Positions 26,489 to 34,873 of a stretch of DNA of 36,318 nt are shown here, one piece after another. Location of the stretch: assembly GCA_017848435.1 (NCBI GenBank), contig JAFEHU010000040.1, forward strand, positions 1-36,318. The letters are read 5' to 3'. This DNA comes from Burkholderiaceae bacterium (GTDB lineage Bacteria; Pseudomonadota; Gammaproteobacteria; Burkholderiales; Burkholderiaceae_C). Under the pieces are notes generated by a model, which saw only the letters and a list, made by a program, of their open reading frames with translations, ran no database searches and was not told the origin of the DNA. Each line of letters opens with the position of its first letter. Within the stretch, counting starts at the first letter, position 1. The position numbers and the translations under genes were made by a program.

Positions 26489-27918
26489 GGGGTTGGCTCC
26501 AGCAGTTTCGGCGCGTTGGCCATTGCGGCAGCGGCTTGCTCCCTCAACGCCGCCAGCAGCGCCAGTTTGTCGGTGTCGGTGGGAGGCACGCTGGCCGTGA
26601 GTTGCCCAAACCCGTCCAGCCGGCTGTCGCGCATCCAGCTGCGCAGGGCCTTGTCCTGGTTCCAGCGCACCTGGTTCAGCATGCTCACCTGGGTGGACCG
26701 GACATAGCCCGCCAAGCCTTTTGGAAATGGCACCGGGGTGCAGAGGTGGTTTTTTGACGCATCGTCCGGATAGGTCGCTTCCACGTGCGCGCACACTGCG
26801 GCACTGAAGGTGACCAATGGGGCGCGCACCAGCTGGGGCACCACCTTGCCCGGCTGAAAGATCGGCTCGCTGGCTCGGGGCCGAACGGCCGAGGCGGTGC
26901 AGTGGATGTACAGGGTGTCGGGGTGCATGGCCACCCGGCCTTGCTGCAACACCAGCAGCTCGGGCTCGATGGCGGTGACCCGGCCGAGGCGGATCACCTG
27001 TTGGATGCGCCGCAGCAACGCCACCTCACCTTCCGACATGGTCGCGTAGTGGAACATGGTTGGCCGGGTGTTGCGGTCGATGCGCAACATCTGCCCAGCG
27101 GCTTCCAGCCGCTCGAACAGGTCGTCGACGTTGGTGGCCTCGGCCATGGCCTGCATGGCCTTGACTTGACCACCGATGGCGTCTTCAAAAAATGCCATGC
27201 CCGGCTGCGTGGTTCGCCGGTTGATCAGCCAGGAGTCGCGCGGCACCACCCAATGGATCGAATCGGGCGCCACCCCGGATTCCAGCAGCCACACGCCCAC
27301 ATCCATGGCGGTCTTGCCCGCGCCCAAAATGCAATAACGAGCGGCATGCGCTGCCTCCGGGGAAGCACGGGACGCCAAGGCCGCAGAAGCCAACCCGGTC
27401 GGCGTGACCCAGCGCACACCAGCCCCTACCTTGAACTGGGGCGGGTGAGTGGCCGGGATGTTCGGACTGAAGTGACGTGCATCGACCAGCTTTTGACGCA
27501 CGGTGATGTGGTGCTGCGCGCCATTGAGGCCCGCGCGGGTGGTGGCTGTGCCGCTTTCGAACCCCATGAACTCGGTCAGGTTCAGGAAGCGAACCCGGCC
27601 ACTGGCCAGGAGGCGCTGTGACATGACCTGCTGGAAATAGGCCATCACTTCGGTCCCCGAAGCCAGCTCGTACAGGCCGGCGTTGTGGCCCGACGTGTCT
27701 TTTCTGCCGGTGCCCAGTGGCAGCGAGTTAACGCCGTAAAACGCCGAGGGTTGGTGCAGCCGCACAAAGGGGTAGGCACCGTTCCAGTGGCCACCCGGCT
27801 GGTCCCGCCGGTCCACGAGCGTGATGTGGGCGTCGCTGTCTGCCAGCAGGGTGTCGGCGAACGCCAAGCCCGTGGCGCCAGCACCGACGATCAGGTAGTC
27901 TGTGTCAAGTGAGGCCAT
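26485..27918 (-). CDS. FMO-like FAD/NAD(P)-binding oxidoreductase
   Basis: The 477-aa flavoprotein has an N-terminal FAD site YLIVGAGATGLAF (residues 8-20) with LVDRRDQPGGHWNGAYPFVR (the GGxW step of flavin monooxygenases). A second dinucleotide motif YCILGAGKTAMDVG follows at about 195-208. The Baeyer-Villiger fingerprint FxGxxxHxxxW is not found. It could be a monooxygenase or a dehydrogenase; the substrate is unknown. The start is the ATG at 27918; a longer open frame runs back through a terminator and is not used. Only 34 bases separate this start from the T-run of the terminator behind the binding-protein gene. Confidence 0.82.
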   Translation of the reverse strand: MASLDTDYLIVGAGATGLAFADTLLADSDAHITLVDRRDQPGGHWNGAYPFVRLHQPSAFYGVNSLPLGTGRKDTSGHNAGLYELASGTEVMAYFQQVMSQRLLASGRVRFLNLTEFMGFESGTATTRAGLNGAQHHITVRQKLVDARHFSPNIPATHPPQFKVGAGVRWVTPTGLASAALASRASPEAAHAARYCILGAGKTAMDVGVWLLESGVAPDSIHWVVPRDSWLINRRTTQPGMAFFEDAIGGQVKAMQAMAEATNVDDLFERLEAAGQMLRIDRNTRPTMFHYATMSEGEVALLRRIQQVIRLGRVTAIEPELLVLQQGRVAMHPDTLYIHCTASAVRPRASEPIFQPGKVVPQLVRAPLVTFSAAVCAHVEATYPDDASKNHLCTPVPFPKGLAGYVRSTQVSMLNQVRWNQDKALRSWMRDSRLDGFGQLTASVPPTDTDKLALLAALREQAAAAMANAPKLLEPTP

Positions 27919-27952
27919 GGGCGGTCCAGGTCGTGCGGTGCGTGTGCATCTG

Positions 27953-27980
27953 AAAAAAAAGCCACCCGGATGGGTGGCTT
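27953..27980 (-). terminator. Intrinsic terminator after the substrate-binding protein gene
   Basis: On the minus strand GCCACCC pairs with GGGTGGC (plus arms 27961-27967 and 27972-27978, four-base loop), extended by two A-T pairs, and is followed by a run of eight T. It stands 18 bases after the binding-protein stop. It separates the transporter operon from the flavoprotein/DUF2855 pair, or meters read-through into it. Confidence 0.93.
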
Positions 27981-27998
27981 GTGGGTTGGCTGGGCCGA

Positions 27999-29156
27999 TC
28001 AGCGGACGTAGTCGGAGACCACCTTCCACTTGCCGTCCTGAATCTGAGACAGCCGGGACACTTCACTGCCCAATCGCTTTTGCGGGCCGAAGGTGGCCTG
28101 GGCGCTGCCGAAAATATCGGGTGGAATGACCATCGTGTCCATCGCCTTGATGAAGCTGTCGGTGGTGAGGTTCTTGCCCGCTTTGTCGGCGGCACGGGCG
28201 AAAGCGTCGATCAGGTTGTAGCCATAGACCGAGAACACCGTCGGGTCTTCGTTGAACTTGGTCTTGTACTTGTTGGCCCAGAAACGGATGGGCTGCGAGG
28301 CTTCGTCAAGGTAGGGGTGTTGCACCGTCATGGTGGTGTACAGCCCGTCCATGGCCTTGCCGCCAAGCTTGTGGATCAGGTCGGTGTAGGCGCCGCTGGA
28401 GCCGAGGAAGATGGGGTTGAACCCGGTCTTGCGGCTTTCACCAATGGTGCCAATGGTTTCGCGAATCAGGCTGCCCAGCACGACAAACTCGCAGCCGGCG
28501 GCTTTCATCTTGGCCACTTGCGAGGAGAAGTCGGTGGCACCGCGCTTGAACGAGGTTTTCTCGGTCAGTTCCATGTTCATGCCCTTGAGGCCGGCCTCTG
28601 CGCCGCGCAGCACTTCCAGCCCGAACTCGTCGTCCTGGTAAATCGTGCAGACCTTGGTGACGTTCTTTTCCTTCACAAGCTTGGGCATGGCGGTGCGGAT
28701 TTGTTCGTAGTAGGTGGCGGCGAACGAGTACTTGAGCCGGTGGAAGGGCTCGTACATCTCGCGTGCGGCGGTGACCGGGAAGAAGTTGATCACGTTCTTT
28801 TCGAACTGCACCGGCATGGCGGCCAGGTTGTGCGCGGTGCCAATGTGGCCCACCATCGCGAAAATCTTGTCCTGGTTGACCAGCTTCTGTGCGGCCAGCA
28901 CGGCCTTTTTCGGGTCGTAGCTGGAGTCTTCCACGCTCAGCTTGAGCTTGCGGCCGTTGATGCCGCCCTGCTCGTTGATTTCGTCCACCCGCAGCAGCAT
29001 GCCCAGGCGCACCTGCTTGCCAAAGCCCGCAATCGGACCAGACAAGTCCTGGATCGAGCCGAGCGAAATCTCGTCTTTGCTGACACCTTGCTGTGCTATG
29101 GAAAGAGTAGCGGTGGTTGCAAGAGCGACCAAGGCTAGCAGTGATTTTGACTTCAT
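27999..29156 (-). CDS. LIV-type ABC transporter substrate-binding protein
   Basis: The periplasmic receptor of the neighbouring LIV-type importer. The 385-aa precursor has a Sec signal peptide (MKSKSLLALVALATTATLSIA, likely cut before QQG), then ISLGSIQDLSGPIAGFGKQ, VDEINEQGGINGRKL and the FNEDPTVFSVYGYNLIDAFARA end region of the type I periplasmic binding fold. GAGGAG lies nine bases before the ATG, which fixes the start; a frame ten codons longer exists but lacks support. The ligand need not be an amino acid: such receptors next to acyl-CoA ligases often serve aromatic or aliphatic carboxylic acids. An 81-bp gap separates it from the synthetase. Confidence 0.92.
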   Translation of the reverse strand: MKSKSLLALVALATTATLSIAQQGVSKDEISLGSIQDLSGPIAGFGKQVRLGMLLRVDEINEQGGINGRKLKLSVEDSSYDPKKAVLAAQKLVNQDKIFAMVGHIGTAHNLAAMPVQFEKNVINFFPVTAAREMYEPFHRLKYSFAATYYEQIRTAMPKLVKEKNVTKVCTIYQDDEFGLEVLRGAEAGLKGMNMELTEKTSFKRGATDFSSQVAKMKAAGCEFVVLGSLIRETIGTIGESRKTGFNPIFLGSSGAYTDLIHKLGGKAMDGLYTTMTVQHPYLDEASQPIRFWANKYKTKFNEDPTVFSVYGYNLIDAFARAADKAGKNLTTDSFIKAMDTMVIPPDIFGSAQATFGPQKRLGSEVSRLSQIQDGKWKVVSDYVR

Positions 29157-29237
29157 ATCGGTTAACTCCTCAATTGAACTACACACTTATAGAGACTTAT
29201 CCCTGCGACGCCCACCGCAGTAACCCTAGGCGGCATG

Positions 29238-31094
29238 TCACCGGTACATGGCTTCGATCTGGGCGGCGTATTTCTTCTCGACCAGCTTGCGCTTGAGCTT
29301 CATCGTGGGGGTGAGTTCCTCGTCCTCGGCGCTCAGCTGGGTGTCGAGCAGCCAGAACTTCTTGATCTGTTCGACCCGCGCAAATTTCTTGTTGACCTGG
29401 TCCAGCACGGCCTGAATCAGGGCCTGCACTTCGGGCGATTTGGTCAGGCTGGCGTAGTTGGAGAAGGGCACGTCGTGGTCTTGCGCATATTTCTCGACGT
29501 TCTCCTGGTCGATCATCACGATCACGCTCAGGTAGGGCCGCTTGTCGCCGATCACCACCGCATCGGTCACGTAGGGCGAGAACTTGAGTTCGTTTTCCAG
29601 CTCGCTCGGGGTGACGTTCTTGCCACCGGCGGTGATGATGATGTCCTTCATCCGGTCGGTGATCTTGAAGTAGCCGCTGTCGTCCACCAGGCCCACGTCC
29701 CCGGTGCGCAGCCAGCCGTCGGTGGTGAAGCTGTCGGCGGTTTTTTCGGGCTGGTTCAGGTAGCCCTTGAACAAATTGGCGCCCTTGACCTGGATCTCGC
29801 CGGTGACGGGCTCGATGCGCACCTGGTTGTACTCGCAGGCCAGGCCAATCATGCCGGGCCTGATGCCGTTGGCCGGGGTGTAGGTGGAGGCACCACAGGT
29901 TTCCGTCATGCCCCAGACTTCGAGCATGGGCACGCCCAGCGCCAGGTACCACTTCACCAACTCAGGCGAGATCGGTGCTGCGCCTGTGACGCAGTAGCGG
30001 GCACGGTGGATGCCGATCAGTTTGCGCACGTTGTTCAGCGCAATCCAGCGGGCCACCGTGAACTGCAGCTTGAGCGAGGTGCTGACGGGCTGACCAGCCA
30101 GCACCTTGTCGGCAATCCGGGTGCCCACGCCAATGCCCCAGGCGTAAGCCGCCTGCTGCAGGCCACTGGCCTCCTTGAGCGCGATCATCACGCCGGAGTA
30201 GAACTTCTCCCAGACCCGGGGCACGCCGAGCATCACCGTGGGGGCGATTTCGCGGATGTTCTCAGGCACCGTTTCCGGGTTCTCCACAAAATTGAGCTTG
30301 GCGCCCGCGTACAGCGCGTGGTACTCGCCACCGAGGCGCTCGGCAATATGGCACAGCGGCAGGAAACACAGCCGTTCGTCCTGCATGGTCTGCGAGACGA
30401 TGGTGTTGTACCCATGCACCGAATACACCAGGCCGCCATGGGTGTGCATCGCGCCCTTGGGTTTGCCGGTGGTGCCCGAGGTGTAGACCAGGATGGCCAG
30501 GTCTTCCGGGCGGCAGCCCGCCACCCGCGTGTCCAGCATGGCCGGGTGGGTGCGGGCATGGGTGCGGCCCAATGCCCGCAAATCGTCCAGGCCGATGACC
30601 ATGGGGTCGCGCAGGTCGCTCAAACCCTCCATGTCGAACACCACGATCTTGTGCAGCATCGGCAGGCGGTCGCGCACCTCCAGCACCTTGTCGAGCTGCT
30701 CGTCGTCTTCCACGAACAGCACCCGGGTGGCCGAGTCTTCGCACAGGTACTGCACCTGGCTGGCGGCATCGGTCGGGTAGATGCCGCTGGAGACGCCGCC
30801 GCAGCTCAGCACGGCCAGGTCGGTCAGCACCCAGTCGACCTGGGTGTTGGACAGGATGGAGGCACAGTGCCCGGCCGCAAAGCCCAGGCTCAGCAGGCCA
30901 TCGCCAATCTCGCGCACCGCCGCACCGGTTTGTGTCCAGCTCCAGCTGCGCCAGATGCCCAGTTCCTTTTGCCGCAGCCAGACGTTGGGGCCGCGTTCGG
31001 CCACCGCGTTCCAGAAGATTGCAGGCAGCGTGTTGCCAGCCAGGACGATGTTGCGTTCGGGCTGGATGTGGGTGAGGTCCCAGAGGTTGCTCAT
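29238..31094 (-). CDS. Long-chain acyl-CoA synthetase (AMP-forming)
   Basis: Activates a carboxylic acid to acyl-CoA through an acyl-adenylate. The 618-aa protein has the P-loop-like LVYTSGTTGKPKGAM, the VWGMTETCG motif, WLRTGDVGLVDDSGYFKITDR and the catalytic Lys region ELTPTMKLKRK. Length and motifs fit the long-chain/bubblegum-type branch rather than short-chain ligases. Placed between livF and the binding protein, with 17 bp to livF, it would activate the imported acid directly in the cytoplasm (inference). Confidence 0.93.
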   Translation of the reverse strand: MSNLWDLTHIQPERNIVLAGNTLPAIFWNAVAERGPNVWLRQKELGIWRSWSWTQTGAAVREIGDGLLSLGFAAGHCASILSNTQVDWVLTDLAVLSCGGVSSGIYPTDAASQVQYLCEDSATRVLFVEDDEQLDKVLEVRDRLPMLHKIVVFDMEGLSDLRDPMVIGLDDLRALGRTHARTHPAMLDTRVAGCRPEDLAILVYTSGTTGKPKGAMHTHGGLVYSVHGYNTIVSQTMQDERLCFLPLCHIAERLGGEYHALYAGAKLNFVENPETVPENIREIAPTVMLGVPRVWEKFYSGVMIALKEASGLQQAAYAWGIGVGTRIADKVLAGQPVSTSLKLQFTVARWIALNNVRKLIGIHRARYCVTGAAPISPELVKWYLALGVPMLEVWGMTETCGASTYTPANGIRPGMIGLACEYNQVRIEPVTGEIQVKGANLFKGYLNQPEKTADSFTTDGWLRTGDVGLVDDSGYFKITDRMKDIIITAGGKNVTPSELENELKFSPYVTDAVVIGDKRPYLSVIVMIDQENVEKYAQDHDVPFSNYASLTKSPEVQALIQAVLDQVNKKFARVEQIKKFWLLDTQLSAEDEELTPTMKLKRKLVEKKYAAQIEAMYR

Positions 31095-31111
31095 GTCGTT
31101 GCTTTCCCGTC

Positions 31112-31909
31112 TCAGCGCCAGGTTTTCTTTTTCTTCCAGCGCCGTTCGCCACGCACGCCTTCTTCCTTCATTCCGAGGTAGAACTCCTTGATGTCCTCTT
31201 TCTCGCGCAGGCGTTCGCAGGTGTCTTCCATCACGATGCGGCCGTTCTCCAGCACGTAGCCGTAGTCCGACGCGTTGAGCGCCATGTTGGCGTTTTGCTC
31301 CACCAGCAGGATGGTGGTGCCGCGCTCGCGGTTGATGCGCACCACGATCTCGAAGATTTCCTTGGTCAGCTTCGGGCTCAGGCCCAGGCTGGGCTCGTCC
31401 AGCAAGATCAGGTCGGGGTTGGCCATCAGCGCGCGGCTGATCGCCAGCATCTGTTGCTGGCCGCCTGAGAGCAAGCCAGCGTCTTGTGCCGAGCGCTCTT
31501 TCAAAATGGGGAAGTAGGTGTACGCGGCTTCAATGTCACGCGCCACACCGTCACGGTCCTGGCGGGTGTAGGCGCCCATCAGCAGGTTGTCGCGCACGCT
31601 CAGCAGCGGGAACACCTCGCGGCCCTCGGGCACGTGCACCAGGCCGCGCCGCACGATCAGTGCCGGGTCTTGCGCGGTGATGGCCTCGCCCTTGAACTCG
31701 ATCGAGCCCTTGCGCGGGTCGATGATGCCCGAGATGGTTTTCAGGATGGTGGTTTTGCCCGCGCCGTTGGAGCCCAGCACGGTGGCAATTTCGCCTTGGC
31801 GCACCTTGAGGCTGACGCCACGGATGGCCTTGATCGGGCCGTAGGCGCTCTCGACGTTGAGCAGCTGGAGCATCGGCTTGTCGCCAGCAGGGGTCACAGC
31901 GGTGTTCAT
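31112..31909 (-). CDS. livF: LIV-type ABC transporter ATP-binding protein LivF
   Basis: One of the two ATPases driving the importer. The 265-aa protein has Walker A LGSNGAGKTT (residues 45-54), signature LSGGQQQMLAISRAL, Walker B LILLDEPSLGLSP and H-loop region LLVEQNANMAL. A basic tail (GERRWKKKKTWR) makes it about 30 residues longer than E. coli LivF; I recall such a tail in beta-proteobacterial relatives encoded with acyl-CoA synthetases. Its ATG overlaps the livG stop (31906-31909). Symbol by family position; the substrate is not shown to be leucine. Confidence 0.92.
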   Translation of the reverse strand: MNTAVTPAGDKPMLQLLNVESAYGPIKAIRGVSLKVRQGEIATVLGSNGAGKTTILKTISGIIDPRKGSIEFKGEAITAQDPALIVRRGLVHVPEGREVFPLLSVRDNLLMGAYTRQDRDGVARDIEAAYTYFPILKERSAQDAGLLSGGQQQMLAISRALMANPDLILLDEPSLGLSPKLTKEIFEIVVRINRERGTTILLVEQNANMALNASDYGYVLENGRIVMEDTCERLREKEDIKEFYLGMKEEGVRGERRWKKKKTWR

Positions 31910-32718
31910 GCGGCTTGCCTCCGCAAAGAAGACACGTCGTCCACCGTGCCGAGGTAGGCCTCGATCACGCCGGGGTGGGTCTGCACCTCGCGCGGCGTGC
32001 CCATGGCCAGCATCTCGCCCTGGTTCATCGCCAGCACGCGGTCAGAGACCTTGGACACCAGCGTCATGTCGTGCTCCACCATCAAGACGGTGATGCCGAG
32101 TTCGCGCTGGATGTCCTGGATCCAGAAGGCCATGTCCTCGGTCTCTTCCACGTTCAGGCCGGACGAGGGTTCGTCCAGCAGCAGCAACTTCGGTTCGGTG
32201 CACAGCGCGCGCGCCAGTTCCACCACCTTGCGCACGCCGTAGGGCAGGCCAGCGACCATGGTGTCGCGGTAGTGCTGCAGGTCCAGCAGTTCTATGACGC
32301 GCTCGACCTTTTCCCGTGCGTCGATCTCGGCAGCCCGTGTCTTGCCAGTGAAAAACACTTCCTGCCAGAGGCCGGTCTTGCGGTGGGTGTGGCGCCCGAT
32401 CAGCAGGTTGTGCAGCACCGTGGCGTGCTCAAACAGCTCGATGTTCTGGAAGGTGCGGGCGATGCCCAGTTGCGCCACGCGGTGGGGCGGTTGGTTGGTC
32501 AGGCGCAGCTCGGTGGCGCCGCCCAGCCAGGCAATCTCGCCCGTGGTCGGGGTGTAGATGCGGCTGATCAGGTTGAACACGGTGGTCTTGCCGGCGCCGT
32601 TGGGGCCGATCAAGGTGAACACCTCGCCCCGCCGCACATCAAAACTCACGTTGTTGACGGCCAGCACGCCGCCAAAGCGCACGCTCAGGTTCTTGGCTGA
32701 AAGAAGAATGTCTGTCAT
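31906..32718 (-). CDS. livG: LIV-type ABC transporter ATP-binding protein LivG
   Basis: The second ATPase of the importer. The 270-aa protein begins TDILLSAKNLSVRFGG, has Walker A IGPNGAGKTT (residues 37-46), the LivG-type insertion after GIARTFQNIELFEHATVLHN, a signature region LPYGVRKVVELARAL (a degenerate LSGGQ, as is common in LivG), and Walker B LLLLDEPSSGLN. The start at 32718 overlaps the livM stop (32715-32717), showing tight coupling. Confidence 0.93.
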   Translation of the reverse strand: MTDILLSAKNLSVRFGGVLAVNNVSFDVRRGEVFTLIGPNGAGKTTVFNLISRIYTPTTGEIAWLGGATELRLTNQPPHRVAQLGIARTFQNIELFEHATVLHNLLIGRHTHRKTGLWQEVFFTGKTRAAEIDAREKVERVIELLDLQHYRDTMVAGLPYGVRKVVELARALCTEPKLLLLDEPSSGLNVEETEDMAFWIQDIQRELGITVLMVEHDMTLVSKVSDRVLAMNQGEMLAMGTPREVQTHPGVIEAYLGTVDDVSSLRRQAA

Positions 32719-33791
32719 TTCAGTCGGTCCGACTTCTGGAACGATTTCTGCCGCTTGAACAAACCCTTGCGGTAGAACGGGAACAGCTGGAAGTAGGTGC
32801 GCACCTTCAGCCAGCGGCCATACAGGCCGAGCGGCTCGAACAGCACAAAGCCGATCAGCACCATGCCATACACCACGGCCTTCAGGCCCGGTGCCTGGCC
32901 AATCGCGGCGGGCAGAAAGTCTTTCACCGCGCTGATGCCCTGGGGCAGACCGATCAGGAAAATCGCGCCCAGGAAAGCGCCGTGGATGGAGCCGAGGCCA
33001 CCGATCACCACCATCAGCAGCAGGTCGATCGACTGCAGGATGTTGAACTGGTCCGGCGACAGGAAGCGGATCTGGTGGGCGTACAGCGCGCCGCCAATGC
33101 CAGCCAAGGCGGCGGAAATGGCAAAGCTCAGCGTCTTGTAGTACGCGAGGTGGATGCCCATGCTCTGCGCGGAAATCTCGGAGTCGCGGATGGCCACAAA
33201 AGCCCGGCCGGTGGACGAACGCAGCAGGTTCACCACCGCCAGCGTGCAGACGATGGTGATCACCAGGCAGACGAAGTAAAACGAGGTGCTGGTGTCGGCC
33301 ACCCAGCCAAAAACGTTGACGCTGCCGACCGATTTGCCCGCGTTGCCGCCGGTGACCGATTCCCAGCGTGCAAAGACTTCTTCCACAATGAAGCCGAACG
33401 ACAGCGTGGCGATGCCCAGGTAAATGCCCTTCAGGCGCAAGGCGGGCAACCCCACCACCACACCCACCGAGGCCGAGAGCATGCCGGCGAGTGCGAGCGC
33501 AATCGGAAACGGCACCCCCATGCCGGTGAACACCGCCTGCGTGTAAGCCCCCACGCCCAGGAAGGCTGCGTGGCCCAGTGAGAACAGGCCGGTGAAGCCG
33601 GCCAGCACCATCAGCCCGAGGCCGACCACGCCGTAGATCAGGATGAAGGTCAGCTGCGCCAGCAAATACTCGCTGAAGAGCCACGGGGCCGCCGCCATCA
33701 GCAGCACCAGTGCGCTGTACCAGAACACGTGGCCGCCATGCTTGGCCAGCTTGATGTCTTGCGCGTAGTCGGTTTTGAATATGTATCGCAT
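32715..33791 (-). CDS. livM: LIV-type ABC transporter permease LivM
   Basis: A 358-aa inner-membrane permease with roughly nine hydrophobic segments (for example YSALVLLMAAAPWLFSEYLL, LTFILIYGVVGLGLMVLAGF, IALALAGMLSASVGVVVGLP, LVITIVCTLAVVNLL). The ATPase-contact motif is AFVAIRDSEISAQSMGIHLAYYK and the typical end is LPFAISAALAGIGGALYAHQ-like (here SFAISAALAGIGGALYAHQ) plus GGLGSIHGAFLGA. The ATG at 33791 starts just before the first membrane helix; the frame open to 33833 has no better start. It lies 4 bp after livH. Confidence 0.92.
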   Translation of the reverse strand: MRYIFKTDYAQDIKLAKHGGHVFWYSALVLLMAAAPWLFSEYLLAQLTFILIYGVVGLGLMVLAGFTGLFSLGHAAFLGVGAYTQAVFTGMGVPFPIALALAGMLSASVGVVVGLPALRLKGIYLGIATLSFGFIVEEVFARWESVTGGNAGKSVGSVNVFGWVADTSTSFYFVCLVITIVCTLAVVNLLRSSTGRAFVAIRDSEISAQSMGIHLAYYKTLSFAISAALAGIGGALYAHQIRFLSPDQFNILQSIDLLLMVVIGGLGSIHGAFLGAIFLIGLPQGISAVKDFLPAAIGQAPGLKAVVYGMVLIGFVLFEPLGLYGRWLKVRTYFQLFPFYRKGLFKRQKSFQKSDRLK

Positions 33792-33795
33792 CGCG

Positions 33796-34671
33796 TCAGA
33801 CCTTCTTGCGCAGCTTTTCGCCGAACAACCCATTCGGTTTGACCATCAACATGACCAGCACCACCACATACGCCGCCACGTCCTTGAAGCCGTCGGGCAA
33901 GTAGAAGCCGGACAGGGATTCCACAATGCCAATCACCAGCCCCCCGACGATGGCGCCTGGCAGGCTGCCGAAGCCGCCCACCACGGCGGCGGGAAAAGCC
34001 TTCAGGCCGATGAAGCCCATGTTGGCGTGCACGAACGTGATCGGCGCCAGCAGCAGCCCGGCAATGGCCGCCACGCCGGCTGCCAGCCCCCAGACCAGGC
34101 CGTTGAGCGACTTGACCGGGATGCCCATGTAGTAGGCCGCCAGCTGGTTCTGCGAAGACGCCTGCATCGCAATGCCGAGCTTGCTGTAGCGGAACAGCGC
34201 GAACAGCAGGCCGCACAACACGGCGGTGGCGGCAATCACCACCAGCTGCTCGGTGTTGATCACCAGCGCGCCAAGGTTGAAGTACTGGTCTTTGTAGGGC
34301 ACCGGCAGCACATGCGTGTCGGTGCCGATGTTGGGGATCATGGTGATCAGGCCACGGGCAACGTAGCCGATGCCAATGGTCAGCATCACGATGGAGAACG
34401 CTGGCTGGCCCAGGATGGGCCGGATCACCAGCCGCTCCAGCGCGATGCCAAACGCCGCCATGCCCAGAATCGCGCTGGGCACCGCGATCCAGAATGGAAA
34501 GCCCATGAAGCTCATGACCGCCAGGCCAATGAAGGCGCCCAGCATCATCAGTTCACCCTGAGCGAAGCTCACGGTTTCGGTGGCCTTGTAGATCAGCACA
34601 AAGCCAAGCGCGATCAGGCCATAGATACAGCCCTGGGCCACGCCGCTGATCACTAACTGCACAAATTGCAC
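33796..34671 (-). CDS. livH: LIV-type ABC transporter permease LivH
   Basis: The partner permease of LivM, 291 aa with about eight membrane segments. It starts QFVQLVISGVAQGCIYGLIALGFVLIYKATETVSFAQGELMMLGA, of which ALGFVLIY and SFAQGELMMLGA are LivH hallmarks. The coupling helix region GIAMQASSQNQLAAYYMGI and GGFGSLPGAIVGGLVIGI follow. I take the GTG at 34671 because GGAG is five bases upstream; a TTG 24 bases earlier lacks a ribosome-binding site. First gene of the transporter operon; its promoter must lie in the 202-bp divergent gap. Confidence 0.92.
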   Translation of the reverse strand: MQFVQLVISGVAQGCIYGLIALGFVLIYKATETVSFAQGELMMLGAFIGLAVMSFMGFPFWIAVPSAILGMAAFGIALERLVIRPILGQPAFSIVMLTIGIGYVARGLITMIPNIGTDTHVLPVPYKDQYFNLGALVINTEQLVVIAATAVLCGLLFALFRYSKLGIAMQASSQNQLAAYYMGIPVKSLNGLVWGLAAGVAAIAGLLLAPITFVHANMGFIGLKAFPAAVVGGFGSLPGAIVGGLVIGIVESLSGFYLPDGFKDVAAYVVVLVMLMVKPNGLFGEKLRKKV

Positions 34672-34873
34672 GGTGTCTCCATCTGGGTCGGTCAATGCCG
34701 CCGGGCCTGCTTTGCAAGCCGGTGCGAGGTTATAACTGTCGCAACACGGCTTGGCCGTAGGGGTTGTTCCGCATACCCTGTCTTCTAGGTGTCAAGCCCC
34801 TGTGTCTGGCCTCGGTAGATTGGCGTGTTCAGCGGTGTCGCTGTGCACCGTCAACCCACCAGGATTCAAGACC
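34672..34873. promoter_or_regulatory. Divergent promoter region between livH and the crotonase gene
   Basis: The 202-bp gap separates two outward-reading genes, so it must hold at least one promoter. The only AT-rich patch is around gaggttataactgtcgc (34725-34741), a possible -10 (TATAAC). No clear palindromic operator or terminator was recognised. Confidence 0.4.

Noticed and set aside
26485-27918. Baeyer-Villiger monooxygenase
   Set aside because: The FxGxxxHxxxW fingerprint is absent; only general FMO-like dinucleotide motifs are visible.
29203-29220. Terminator between the acyl-CoA synthetase and the binding-protein gene
   Set aside because: CTGCG/CGCAG arms of five bases without a T-run are too weak. 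The synthetase and binding-protein genes are probably one transcript.
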